A stretch of 64,000 nt of DNA from NCBI RefSeq assembly GCF_900103935.1, contig NZ_FNIC01000002.1:372001-436000 (forward strand). Reading direction: 5' to 3'. The DNA is from Nocardioides szechwanensis. GTDB taxonomy: Bacteria > Actinomycetota > Actinomycetes > Propionibacteriales > Nocardioidaceae. A program made the translations under genes and the position numbers. Below are positions 43,489-51,181 of this stretch, piece after piece (the stretch's first letter is position 1; each line of letters starts with the position of its first letter). The notes beneath the pieces are model-generated. The model saw nothing but the letters and a program-made list of their open reading frames with translations, made no database searches and was not told the origin of the DNA.

Positions 43489-44639
43489 GGCTCAGCCGGT
43501 CGCGGGCACGCGTCCCAGCTCGTCGAGATGAACTCGGCCCACTCCGCCTCGCCCTCGGGGCTCTGGTGCGTGCCGTCGACGAGCAGCTCGGGCTGGTCGG
43601 TGACCAGGGCACGCCAGTCGGCCAGGCAGGTGCCTGGACGGGTGGCCGTGATCTCGCGCATCCACCGGTCGTAGGCCTCCAGTCGCGCCACGGCCCAGGC
43701 CGTGCTCTGGGCCGGGTCGCGGTAGGGCGTCACGAAGAGCACCCGGGTCTCGGCGGGCACCAGGGCCACGGCGGCGACGTAGTCGCGCTTGCGCCACGAC
43801 GCCCGCGGGTTGGTCCCCAGCGCGACGACCAGTGTCTCCGGGGCGCCTCGGGCGGCGAGGTGCTGGCGGATGCGTGACGACAGCTGGGTCACCGGGCGGC
43901 CCGGCACCGCGTCCAGCGACCAGCGTGGGTGCAGCCCGGCCAGCTCGTTGGCGCCACGCCAGCTGAGCGAGTCGCCGACCAGCAGAGCCCCGGCCGTCGC
44001 GCCTTCGGCGAAGGTCGGTGGGTCGGTCGCACGGCACCGCCCGCCGACGTACTCCGCGTTGTCGCGCAGCGCACACAGTGCGGGCGAGCGCTGCTCCGCG
44101 ACCTCGCTGAGCGGGGTGCCGGTCTCCAGGGCGATCCGCTCGAGCTGGCGGCGGCGGGCGGGCGTCACGCACTCGTCCCACGCCCCGGGGCTCTCCCGGA
44201 CCATGACGTAGTCGCTGTACTCGCCCACGCACTGCTGGGCCCGCGTGACGTACGCGCGGTGGCGGGCGGGATTGGAGATGCAGAGGTTGACCTGGGGTGC
44301 CCAGTAGCGGTGCAGCGAGCGGCAGGCACGGAAGTCGATCGGGCGGCCGTAGTAGTGGCCGGACGGCGTGAAGCACACCTCGGCGTTGGTGTTCCTGCGG
44401 GCGCGGTCGCTCGTGCGCTCGCAGGTGGCGCGGCTGCACCCGGTGGCGAGCCAGGCCCGGCCGAGGAGCGTGCAGAGGCGGGTGCCGACGCGGGCGTCGA
44501 CCTTGCCCGAGGTGCTCGTGGTGCTCCCGGCGCTCTCGGCGCCCTGTGCGCCGGCGTTCGACGCGACCAGGAGCCCCCCGAGGCAGGTCAGCGTGAGCAG
44601 GGCCGCGAGCGCGGCGACGAGGGCTCGGGGACGGGACAC
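43479..44639 (-). CDS. Secreted SGNH-hydrolase-like protein
   Basis: 386 residues, with a signal peptide (about 1-32). A Cys-rich N-terminal region with about ten Cys to residue 205 is followed by an SGNH domain like those of acyltransferase-3 proteins. It has LLVGDSLSWRGANEL (nucleophile Ser), VALGTNPRAS (Asn) and DGTHQSPEG (Asp-His). It could deacetylate or acylate surface glycans. GTG 44639 is six bases after a TACCCT -10 box. Confidence 0.82.
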   Translation of the reverse strand: MSRPRALVAALAALLTLTCLGGLLVASNAGAQGAESAGSTTSTSGKVDARVGTRLCTLLGRAWLATGCSRATCERTSDRARRNTNAEVCFTPSGHYYGRPIDFRACRSLHRYWAPQVNLCISNPARHRAYVTRAQQCVGEYSDYVMVRESPGAWDECVTPARRRQLERIALETGTPLSEVAEQRSPALCALRDNAEYVGGRCRATDPPTFAEGATAGALLVGDSLSWRGANELAGLHPRWSLDAVPGRPVTQLSSRIRQHLAARGAPETLVVALGTNPRASWRKRDYVAAVALVPAETRVLFVTPYRDPAQSTAWAVARLEAYDRWMREITATRPGTCLADWRALVTDQPELLVDGTHQSPEGEAEWAEFISTSWDACPRPAEPQA

Positions 44640-44645
44640 AGGATG

Positions 44646-44651
44646 AGGGTA
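44646..44651 (-). promoter_or_regulatory. -10 box, leaderless SGNH-hydrolase promoter
   Basis: TACCCT on the minus strand, six bases before GTG 44639, in the 58-base divergent gap to the ABC transporter genes. Confidence 0.5.
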
Positions 44652-44685
44652 CGTAAATGACGCGAGAAGCCGGGGGTGGCTGGCC

Positions 44686-44691
44686 TAGTGT
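44686..44691 (+). promoter_or_regulatory. -10 box, leaderless ABC-transporter operon promoter
   Basis: TAGTGT, six bases before GTG 44698, with no Shine-Dalgarno sequence. Confidence 0.55.
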
Positions 44692-44697
44692 CAACGC

Positions 44698-45684
44698 GTG
44701 AACTCGGACCTCGCCGTCGAAGCAGTGGGGCTCGAGCGGAGCTTCGTCACGCACACCGGTGTGCTGCGCCGCAGCCGCAAGGAGGTCGAGGCGGTCAAGG
44801 GCGTCTCCTTCCACCTGGAACGCGGCGAGCTCTTCGGCCTGCTCGGCCCCAACGGCGCCGGCAAGACGACCACGATCAAGATGCTGATCACGCTGCTGCT
44901 GCCGACCGCGGGCACTGCTCGGGTCCTCGGCTACGACGTGGTCGACGACGTGCGCGAGGTCCGGCGCCGGATCGGCTACGTCTTCGGCGGCGACCGCGGT
45001 CTCTACGAGCGGCTGTCCGCGCGCGACAACCTGCGCTACTTCTCCGAGCTGTACGGCGTCGACCCGCGCCGCCAGAAGGCGCGCATCGAGGAGCTCGTGG
45101 AGCTGGTCGGCCTCACCGGCCGTGAGCACGAGCGGGTCGAGGGGTTCTCCCGCGGCATGCGGCAGCGGCTGCACATCGCCCGCGGGCTCCTGCACGACCC
45201 CGACGTGCTCTTCCTGGACGAGCCGTCGATCGGGATCGACCCCGTCGGCGCCCGCGAGCTGCGCGCGACGATCGGCTCGCTCGTCGACGTCGGCAAGACG
45301 GTGCTGCTCACCACCCACTACATGTTCGAGGCCGACGAGCTGTGCGACCGGATCGCCGTGATCCGCTCCGGCGAGATCGTCGCGGAGGGGACCCCCCAGG
45401 ACCTGAAGCGTCTGGTCACCGCCGGGCGGGTCCTCGAGATCGAGACCTACGGCGTCGCACCCGACGCGGTGGCCGCCGCGACCGGCGTACCAGGGGTGCA
45501 GGGTGTGGTCGTCGAGGAGCGCGGCCAGCAGCAGGTCCTGATCGTCCAGTTCGAGGCCGGGGCAGAGGTGACCCAGACGGTCCTCGCGAGCCTCGGCGAC
45601 GTGCACGTGGGCCGGGTCTCCGCGCGCGAGCCGACGCTGGAGGACGCCTACATCCAGCTGGTCACCCAGGACGTGCCCGGGTGA
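44698..45684 (+). CDS. ABC-2-type transporter ATPase
   Basis: 328 residues. Walker A GPNGAGKTTT (about 51-60), signature FSRGMRQRL (about 147-155), Walker B LFLDEPSIGIDP and the switch His in LLTTHYMFEADEL. A C-terminal DUF4162-like extension follows (ARVLEIETYG...). Such DrrA-like ATPases drive drug, lipid or polymer export. It overlaps its permease gene by GTGA. Substrate unknown. Confidence 0.93.
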   Translation: MNSDLAVEAVGLERSFVTHTGVLRRSRKEVEAVKGVSFHLERGELFGLLGPNGAGKTTTIKMLITLLLPTAGTARVLGYDVVDDVREVRRRIGYVFGGDRGLYERLSARDNLRYFSELYGVDPRRQKARIEELVELVGLTGREHERVEGFSRGMRQRLHIARGLLHDPDVLFLDEPSIGIDPVGARELRATIGSLVDVGKTVLLTTHYMFEADELCDRIAVIRSGEIVAEGTPQDLKRLVTAGRVLEIETYGVAPDAVAAATGVPGVQGVVVEERGQQQVLIVQFEAGAEVTQTVLASLGDVHVGRVSAREPTLEDAYIQLVTQDVPG

Positions 45685-46454
45685 GGCAGCTGCTCCACCA
45701 GCAGTGGGTCTGCTACCGGCTCCAGCTGCGGGTGCTGTCGACCTCGCTCTTCGACGGCCTGCTCGCGGTGTTCTTCCCGCTGATGTTCGCGACCGCGGCG
45801 CTGCTCGTCTACCGGCTCAACGGCGACGAGGAATCCCTCCAGTACGCCGGTCTCGGCGCCGCGATCATGGGCATGTGGACCTGCCAGGGCGTGATCGCCT
45901 CGTCGCTGCTGACCCGTGAGCGCTGGGCCGGCACCCTCGAGCTGCTGGTCGCCGCACCCACCTCGCTGACCCGGGTGCTGGTGCCGATCACGATGGCCCT
46001 CTCGACGATCGGGCTCTACTGCGTCGTCGCCACGATCCTGTGGGAGCGCTGGGTCTTCGACCTGCGGCTCGAGGTCGCGAGCTGGCCGCTGTTCGTGGTC
46101 GGCGTGCTGATGGCGGCGCTCAGCCTGGCGCTGTTCGGCTTCTTCCTCTCGGTCACCGCCGTGCGCTACCGGACCTCGTGGGCGCTCGGCGCGGCGCTGG
46201 AGTATCCCGGCTGGCTGCTTTGCGGCTTCCTGATCCCCGTCTCGTCATTGCCCGTGTGGATCCAGCCGCTGTCGTGGGCGATCCCGACGACCTGGGCGAT
46301 GGCCGGCATCCGCGAGGCCGCCAACGGCGGCAGCCCGTGGGTGGACCTCGCCGTGTGCGCGGCCGTCGGGTGCGTCTACGCCGCCCTGGCGGCCTACCTC
46401 GGGCAGCGGCTGGTCGACTCCGCCCGCAAGCACGCGACGCTGGCCCTGACGTGA
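45681..46454 (+). CDS. ABC-2-type permease (first)
   Basis: 257 residues with about six membrane helices (LAVFFPLMFATAALLVY, LSTIGLYCVVATILW, LFVVGVLMAALSLALFGFFL, WLLCGFLIPVSSLPVW and others). The DrrB-like start VCYRLQLRVLSTSLFDG is preserved. GTG 45681 overlaps the ATPase stop by four bases. It pairs with the next permease to form a heterodimeric pore. Confidence 0.9.
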   Translation: MRQLLHQQWVCYRLQLRVLSTSLFDGLLAVFFPLMFATAALLVYRLNGDEESLQYAGLGAAIMGMWTCQGVIASSLLTRERWAGTLELLVAAPTSLTRVLVPITMALSTIGLYCVVATILWERWVFDLRLEVASWPLFVVGVLMAALSLALFGFFLSVTAVRYRTSWALGAALEYPGWLLCGFLIPVSSLPVWIQPLSWAIPTTWAMAGIREAANGGSPWVDLAVCAAVGCVYAALAAYLGQRLVDSARKHATLALT

Positions 46455-46464
46455 GGGGCCTGGC

Positions 46465-47250
46465 ATGACCTCTGTCCGGATCTTCTTCATCGGTGGCCTG
46501 ATGAGCTACCGCGCGATGTTCAACTGGCTCAGCCCGTGGATCCTGATCCCGTCGCTGGTGGTCTCGCCGATCTGCCAGATCCTGCTCTTCGCCTACATCG
46601 GGCGCAGCGCGGGCGTCGGCAACGACGAGTTCTACGTCATCGGAAACGCGCTGAACTACGCGGCCATCCCGTGCCTGTTCGCGATGGGGGCCACCATCGG
46701 CGGGGAGCGCGAGGGTCACACTCTCGGCATCGTCCTGGCCACGCCGGCGCGGCGGATCCCGCTCTTCCTGGGCCGGGCGCTGCCGGTGATCGCCAACGGC
46801 TGGGGCGTGGCGATGGTCGGGGTGCTCGCCGGCGTGCTGCTCCTCGACGTGCACATCCCGGGCAGCGCGTGGCCGGCGATCCTGCTGGCGGTCGTGGTCG
46901 CGTCCGCGTCATGCACCGGCCTGGGCCTGGCCATGGGTGCCGTCGCGCTGCGGGTGCGCGAGAGCGCCGTACTGGGCAACGTCGTCTTCTGCCTGCTCCT
47001 GGTCTTCTGCGGGGTCAACGTCGCGCTCGACGACCTGCCGGCCTGGATGGCCGCGGTCGGCACCTGGCTGCCGTTGACGCACGGGATCGAGGCTGCCCGG
47101 CTGCTCGCCGATGGCAGTGGGCTCGGCGCGGTCGACGGGCTGCTGCTGCGCGAGATCGGGGTCGGCCTCATCTACACGGTCGTCGGCCTAGCGCTGCTGC
47201 GCTTCTTCGAGGACGAGAGCCGGCGCAGCGCCAGCCTCGACCGCAACTAG
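46465..47250 (+). CDS. ABC-2-type permease (second)
   Basis: 261 residues, about six membrane helices (ILIPSLVVSPICQILLFAYIG, VAMVGVLAGVLLL, VVFCLLLVFCGVNVAL). It contains IGGEREGHTLGIVLATPA, typical of ABC-2 permeases. ATG 46465 lies ten bases after the previous stop. Third gene of the exporter operon. Confidence 0.9.
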   Translation: MTSVRIFFIGGLMSYRAMFNWLSPWILIPSLVVSPICQILLFAYIGRSAGVGNDEFYVIGNALNYAAIPCLFAMGATIGGEREGHTLGIVLATPARRIPLFLGRALPVIANGWGVAMVGVLAGVLLLDVHIPGSAWPAILLAVVVASASCTGLGLAMGAVALRVRESAVLGNVVFCLLLVFCGVNVALDDLPAWMAAVGTWLPLTHGIEAARLLADGSGLGAVDGLLLREIGVGLIYTVVGLALLRFFEDESRRSASLDRN

Positions 47251-47304
47251 GCGTTGGCCCTGGGAGTTGGTGCTGGCGATTCGCCTCGTACCCCGGCTGT
47301 TGTC

Positions 47305-47310
47305 TAAGAT
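47305..47310 (+). promoter_or_regulatory. -10 box of rplY
   Basis: TAAGAT fits a -10 hexamer. Transcription would start near 47317 and give a leader of about 127 bases. No strong -35 box is seen. Confidence 0.5.
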
Positions 47311-47395
47311 TGGCAAGTTGCCTCGGCGAGGGAGCCTCCCAGCTCCGTGATCGACAGGGCCGGCCTTTGAAAGCCGCGCTGTCGCGCGGCTTTTG
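47311..47395 (+). promoter_or_regulatory. Structured rplY leader with terminator-like hairpin
   Basis: Three hairpins lie in series: GGCAA-G-TTGCC (47312-47322), GGGAGC/GCTCC (about 47330-47346), and a perfect 10-bp stem AAAGCCGCGC-TGTC-GCGCGGCTTT (47370-47393) followed by T. The last looks like an intrinsic terminator about 50 bases before rplY. This may be attenuation or autoregulation by L25, or the terminator of an upstream short RNA. Confidence 0.55.
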
Positions 47396-47443
47396 TGCTC
47401 TCCGCCCCGGCCAACCAGCCACCACATACAGGAGAGTCACACG

Positions 47444-48130
47444 ATGTCTGCAGAGAAGATCCAGGCCGAGGCCCGCACCGAGTTCGGCAAGGGCGCCGCC
47501 CGCCGCATCCGCCGCGAGCACAAGGTCCCCGCCGTCGTCTACGGCCACGGCAACGACCCGATCCACATCACCCTGCCGGGCCACGCCACGATGATGGCGC
47601 TCAAGAACGGCGGCTCCAACGCGCTGCTCGACCTCGACATCGACGGCAAGTCGCAGCTCGCCCTGACCCGTGAGGTCCAGGTCGACCCGATCAAGCGCAC
47701 GCTCGAGCACATCGACTTCGTCGCCGTCCGCAAGGGCGAGAAGGTCACCGTCGACGTGCCCGTCCACCTGGTCGGCGACGCGCAGCGCGAGACCCTCGTG
47801 GTCACCGAGAACGCCACCGTCCAGATCGAGGCCGAGGCCACGCACATCCCCGAGTTCATCGAGATCGACATCGAGGGCGCCACTGCCGGCACCCAGATCC
47901 TCGCCTCCGACCTCAAGCTGCCCTCGGGCTCCACGCTGCTGGTCGACGCTGACACGCTGATCGTCAACGTCACCGAGCAGGTCAGCGCCGAGGCGCTGGA
48001 GGCCGAGCTCGAAGAGGCCGAGGCCGAGGCCGGCATCGAGCGCGAGGTGTCCGACGAGGACGCCGCCGCTGCCGACGAGTCCGGCGACGAGGCTGCCGCG
48101 GAGCCCGCCGAGGGTGGCGACAGCGAGTGA
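47444..48130 (+). CDS. rplY: 50S ribosomal protein L25/general stress protein Ctc
   Basis: 228 residues, so the long (Ctc-like) form. The N-terminal L25 domain binds 5S rRNA ([26 protein letters not shown], about 8-34). A C-terminal beta domain ([12 protein letters not shown]...) and an acidic Ala/Glu tail of about 40 residues follow. GGAGAG precedes ATG 47444. Followed by pth, a common pairing in bacteria. Confidence 0.95.
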   Translation: MSAEKIQAEARTEFGKGAARRIRREHKVPAVVYGHGNDPIHITLPGHATMMALKNGGSNALLDLDIDGKSQLALTREVQVDPIKRTLEHIDFVAVRKGEKVTVDVPVHLVGDAQRETLVVTENATVQIEAEATHIPEFIEIDIEGATAGTQILASDLKLPSGSTLLVDADTLIVNVTEQVSAEALEAELEEAEAEAGIEREVSDEDAAAADESGDEAAAEPAEGGDSE

Positions 48131-48216
48131 TCGCGCGGCTCAGGTGCTTCCTGGGCCGACTCCTCTCGGCGGTCTCACCCACCGCTGAGACGCACCATCA
48201 CGAGGAAGGCCCTGCC

Positions 48217-48822
48217 ATGACCACCGACCAGACGTCTGCCGATGTCTGGCTGGTGGTCGGGCTGGGCAACCCGGGGGAGAAGTACGCCGGCCACCGGCAC
48301 AACGTCGGCTACCTGGTGGCCGACGAGCTGGCCCGTCGGCTCGGGTCTCCCTTCAAGTCGCACAAGACGGGTCGCGCCGAGGTAGCCGAGGGCCGCCTCG
48401 GCGCCCCCGGCCAGCCCGGGCCGCGGGTCGTGCTCGCCCGGCCGCGCTCCTTCATGAACGAGGTCGGGGGCCCGGTCAAGGCGCTCGCGACCTTCTACAA
48501 GGTGCCACCGGAGCGGATCGTCGCGATCCACGACGAGCTCGACATCGCCTTCGGCACCCTGCGCACCAAGCTCGGCGGCGGCGACAACGGCCACAACGGA
48601 CTGCGCTCCCTGCGCTCCTCCCTCGGCACCGGCGACTTCTACCGGGTGCGGGCCGGGATCGGCCGGCCCCCGGGGCGCCAGGACGTCAGCGACTTCGTGC
48701 TCTCCAACTACTCCGGTGTCGAGCGCAAGGAGCTGCCCTTTCAGGTCGACACCGCCGCCGACGCCGTCGAGTCGCTGATTACCGAGGGCCTCGAGAGGGC
48801 CCAGCAGCGCTACAACTCCTGA
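48217..48822 (+). CDS. pth: Peptidyl-tRNA hydrolase
   Basis: 201 residues. It frees tRNA from prematurely released peptidyl-tRNA. The catalytic His lies in [14 protein letters not shown], the conserved Asn in [13 protein letters not shown] and the Asp in [21 protein letters not shown] follows. GAGGAAGG is at good spacing before ATG 48217. An in-frame upstream start at 48127 would overlap rplY and add an unlikely 30 residues. Confidence 0.96.
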   Translation: MTTDQTSADVWLVVGLGNPGEKYAGHRHNVGYLVADELARRLGSPFKSHKTGRAEVAEGRLGAPGQPGPRVVLARPRSFMNEVGGPVKALATFYKVPPERIVAIHDELDIAFGTLRTKLGGGDNGHNGLRSLRSSLGTGDFYRVRAGIGRPPGRQDVSDFVLSNYSGVERKELPFQVDTAADAVESLITEGLERAQQRYNS

Positions 48823-48834
48823 CGCTTTCGACGA

Positions 48835-48912
48835 TGGTTGAGGTGCGAGCGACGGGAGCCTCGACACCATCACCGGTGCGCGTAGGTGGTTTCGAGGCTC
48901 AACGCGACCGAG
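48835..48912. repeat. Dispersed intergenic palindromic repeats, copies C and D (inverted pair)
   Basis: TGGTTGAGGTGCGAGC ... GAGCCTCGACACCA (48835-48869), followed by the opposite-facing GGTGGTTTCGAGGCTCAACG (48885-48904). They lie between pth and the convergent membrane-protein gene, whose 3' end includes part of copy D. Confidence 0.6.
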
Positions 48913-49558
48913 CCCAAGTCACGATCGCCCAGACCCCGCTGGCCAGGAACCAGGCGGGCAGGCCCACTACGAGCGAGCCGATGCCGAGGATCCAAAATCC
49001 GTCCTCGAGGCCTTCGAGTACCAGGCCCAGGATGAAGACGAGCGGATAGAGGAGCGCCACCATCCCGAGCGCGCAGAGCAGGCGCGGCAGGGCGCGGGAC
49101 CGCCACGCGAGCAGGCACCCGGTGACGATCCAGAACTCCGTCAGCACTACCCCCGCGAGCAGGCCGCCCTGCGTCCCGGCCATCTGCACGACGAGGTAGG
49201 CCGCCTCTCCCCAGTCCTGGTCATATCCACGGATGTGCTCGATGGGTCCGGGGCTGGAGATCCGCAGGGCGCCTGTGAAGGCCCACAGCCCGGCCGCCAC
49301 CGAACCGACAGCGGTCTGGAAGGGGGTGCGCCAGGTGACTGAGGTAGCAGCGCGCATCAGGCCGAGCGCGGCCAGGAGGAGGCAGCAACCACTCAGGGCG
49401 TACGCCGTCCCGTGCTCCTGCAGGTAGAGCAGGCTGTCCGCTGCGTTGTCTCCATCCGTTCCCGCCGGACGGGTAGCAGCCTCGAGACCGAACGAGAGTG
49501 GAAGGAACAGCCCGACGGAGACAAGCCCGACGCCGGCGAAGACCTGGGTGCGCACCAC
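48899..49558 (-). CDS. Multi-pass membrane protein, unknown function
   Basis: 219 residues with about six hydrophobic segments (VFAGVGLVSVGLFLPLSFG, YALSGCCLLLAALGLM, LLAGVVLTEFWIVTGCLLAW, LLCALGMVALLYPLVFILGLVLEG, IGSLVVGLPAWFLASGVWAIV). No signature motif is recognised. GTG 49558 follows GGAAG at workable spacing; an upstream GTG at 49612 is in frame. Confidence 0.65.
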   Translation of the reverse strand: MVRTQVFAGVGLVSVGLFLPLSFGLEAATRPAGTDGDNAADSLLYLQEHGTAYALSGCCLLLAALGLMRAATSVTWRTPFQTAVGSVAAGLWAFTGALRISSPGPIEHIRGYDQDWGEAAYLVVQMAGTQGGLLAGVVLTEFWIVTGCLLAWRSRALPRLLCALGMVALLYPLVFILGLVLEGLEDGFWILGIGSLVVGLPAWFLASGVWAIVTWARSR

Positions 49559-49642
49559 GCCGCCATCTTCCAGCAACTCGGAACGGGTGACACCGGATGC
49601 GGGCAAAGGCACTGGTAAAGAGTGCTCCCGGGCGTGCGCGTC

Positions 49643-49648
49643 TAGGGT
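49643..49648 (+). promoter_or_regulatory. -10 box, leaderless NUDIX gene
   Basis: TAGGGT, six bases before ATG 49655. Confidence 0.5.
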
Positions 49649-49654
49649 GCCGCC

Positions 49655-50062
49655 ATGGCCGACCGGATCGCGATCTCAGTCGCGGCGCTCGTGCGCGACG
49701 GGCTGGTGCTCCTGGCGCATCGCCATCCCTCGCGTCGGTGGTACCCCGACTGCTGGGACCTCGTCGGCGGGCATGTCGAGTTGGGGGAGCTGCCGCACGA
49801 GGCCGTCATTCGGGAATGCCTCGAGGAGCTCGGTGTCCGGGTTCACGACCCCGCACCCATCCCGATGCCGGTCAGTGACCCCACCCTCGACGTGCACGCG
49901 TTCCTCGTCACGCGGTGGGAGGGGGAGCCGGTCAACGCCGCACCCGAGGAGCACGACGACCTTCGCTGGTTCCGGCCAAGTGAGCTCGCGGACCTGACGT
50001 TGGCCCACCCGGCCAGCCTGTCGAGCATCCTGAGCGCCATCGAGGTCTCAGGCCCTCGCTAG
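49655..50062 (+). CDS. NUDIX hydrolase (MutT-like)
   Basis: 135 residues. The Nudix box is complete: G-HVELG-E, seven residues, RECLEELGV (about 38-60), matching Gx5Ex7REUXEEXGU. This hydrolyses nucleoside-diphosphate-linked substrates. The opening IAISVAALVRDGLVLLAHRHPSRRW recalls 8-oxo-dGTPase-type MutT enzymes, but substrate cannot be fixed. Confidence 0.88.
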   Translation: MADRIAISVAALVRDGLVLLAHRHPSRRWYPDCWDLVGGHVELGELPHEAVIRECLEELGVRVHDPAPIPMPVSDPTLDVHAFLVTRWEGEPVNAAPEEHDDLRWFRPSELADLTLAHPASLSSILSAIEVSGPR

Positions 50063-50065
50063 GGT
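50060..50065 (+). promoter_or_regulatory. -10 box, leaderless CysQ-like gene
   Basis: TAGGGT, overlapping the NUDIX stop codon, six bases before GTG 50072. Confidence 0.5.
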
Positions 50066-50071
50066 GAGCGC

Positions 50072-50872
50072 GTGACTTTCGAACCCACCACACCGCCCGA
50101 GGCAGCCGCGACCGATGACCACGTGCTGGCCACCTGGCTGGCCGAGGAGGCGGGCCGCAAGCTGCTCGACGTACGCGGGCAGGGGCTCGAGGGCCGCGAG
50201 CTCAAGGACGCCGGTGACGTCGCCGCGCACGACCTGCTGATGGCGCTGCTCGCGCAGCACCGGCCCGACGACGCCGTGCTGTCCGAGGAGGGTGCTGACG
50301 ACAAGGCCAGGCTCGAGGCCGACGCCGTGTGGATCATCGACCCGCTCGACGGCACCCGTGAGTTCTCCGAGCCGCCCAGAGACGACTGGGCCGTGCACGT
50401 GGCGCTGTGGGAGCGGACGCCGGACGGCGAGCACGACGGCGAGCTGACGGCCGGGGCCGTCGCCCAGCCCGCGCTCGGCGAGACGTTCAACACCGGCCAG
50501 GTTCCCGCCGTACCTCCCCGCAAGCCCGGACCCCCGCGGATCGCGGTGTCGCGCAGCCGCCCGCCGGCGTTCGTGCACGCCCTGGCGAAGGAGATCGGCG
50601 CCGAGCTGGTCCCGATGGGATCGGCCGGGGTGAAGGTCATGTCGGTGGTCCGCGACCTCACCGACGCCTACGTGCACGCGGGCGGTCAGTACGAGTGGGA
50701 CTCCGCTGCTCCCGTCGTGGTCGCCGACGCGGCCGGGCTGTTCACCAGCCGCATCGACGGCTCGCCGCTGGTCTACAACCAGGACAACGTCTACCTCCCC
50801 GACCTCATCGTCTGCCGCCCCGAGCTCGCCGACCAGATCCTCGACTTCATCAAGGAGCACGGCGTGGAGTGA
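50072..50872 (+). CDS. cysQ: 3'(2'),5'-bisphosphate nucleotidase CysQ-like
   Basis: 266-residue member of the inositol-monophosphatase superfamily. Metal-site motifs: LSEEGADD, WIIDPLDGTREFSE (about 88-101) and YEWDSAAPVVVADAAG. In actinobacteria this group removes the 3'-phosphate from PAP in sulfur metabolism. Inositol or fructose-bisphosphate substrates remain possible. GTG 50072 has a -10 box six bases upstream. Confidence 0.85.
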   Translation: MTFEPTTPPEAAATDDHVLATWLAEEAGRKLLDVRGQGLEGRELKDAGDVAAHDLLMALLAQHRPDDAVLSEEGADDKARLEADAVWIIDPLDGTREFSEPPRDDWAVHVALWERTPDGEHDGELTAGAVAQPALGETFNTGQVPAVPPRKPGPPRIAVSRSRPPAFVHALAKEIGAELVPMGSAGVKVMSVVRDLTDAYVHAGGQYEWDSAAPVVVADAAGLFTSRIDGSPLVYNQDNVYLPDLIVCRPELADQILDFIKEHGVE

Positions 50873-50937
50873 CTTCGTCACTCCATTGGGAGTACTCGCT
50901 TCGCTCGTGCTCCCGGACCCAGGGCTGACCCGCCTTC

Positions 50938-50976
50938 CACGTTGACCCGCCCGAAAGTTTCGGGCGGGTCAACGTG
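50938..50976. terminator. Perfect palindrome, left flank of the Pst cluster
   Basis: 19-bp perfect arms (5' arm CACGTTGACCCGCCCGAAA) with a single central G. The 37 bases 50940-50976 are identical to 61201-61237, on the far side of the cluster. It probably works as a bidirectional terminator (62 bases after cysQ), but identical sequence suggests a repeat element as well. Confidence 0.7.
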
Positions 50977-51094
50977 CATTGGGGCACCTGGCCCGATCGG
51001 GGGAGGGGCGGACAGGCCCGCATGGCCCGTTGTGACTAGATCGAGGGCGATTGCCTGACCTGTTCGGCGAACCACGGCCCGTTCTTCTCCTGTC

Positions 51095-51127
51095 GTTCAT
51101 CCAGGACCTGCCGACCGTTCCGTTGAT
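51095..51127 (+). promoter_or_regulatory. Candidate PHO box upstream of pstC
   Basis: Three contiguous 11-base units. The first (GTTCATCCAGG) matches the Streptomyces PhoP direct-repeat consensus GTTCAYYYRGG exactly. The middle unit is degenerate, and the third (GTTCCGTTGAT) keeps GTTC in phase 22 bases later. It sits 55 bases before TTG 51182. Confidence 0.45.
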
Positions 51128-51181
51128 CTCCTGAGACTTTCGGTGTTTGCGCCACTCTCGGAAACACCGGAAAGCCAGCAG

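Larger units (their letters stand above)
50873..51181. other. 309-base intergenic region before the Pst operon
   Basis: It contains the 39-base palindrome (50938-50976) and the candidate PHO box (51095-51127). Otherwise only promoter-like sequence is seen. If pstC starts at GTG 51143, the gap is 39 bases shorter. Confidence 0.5.
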
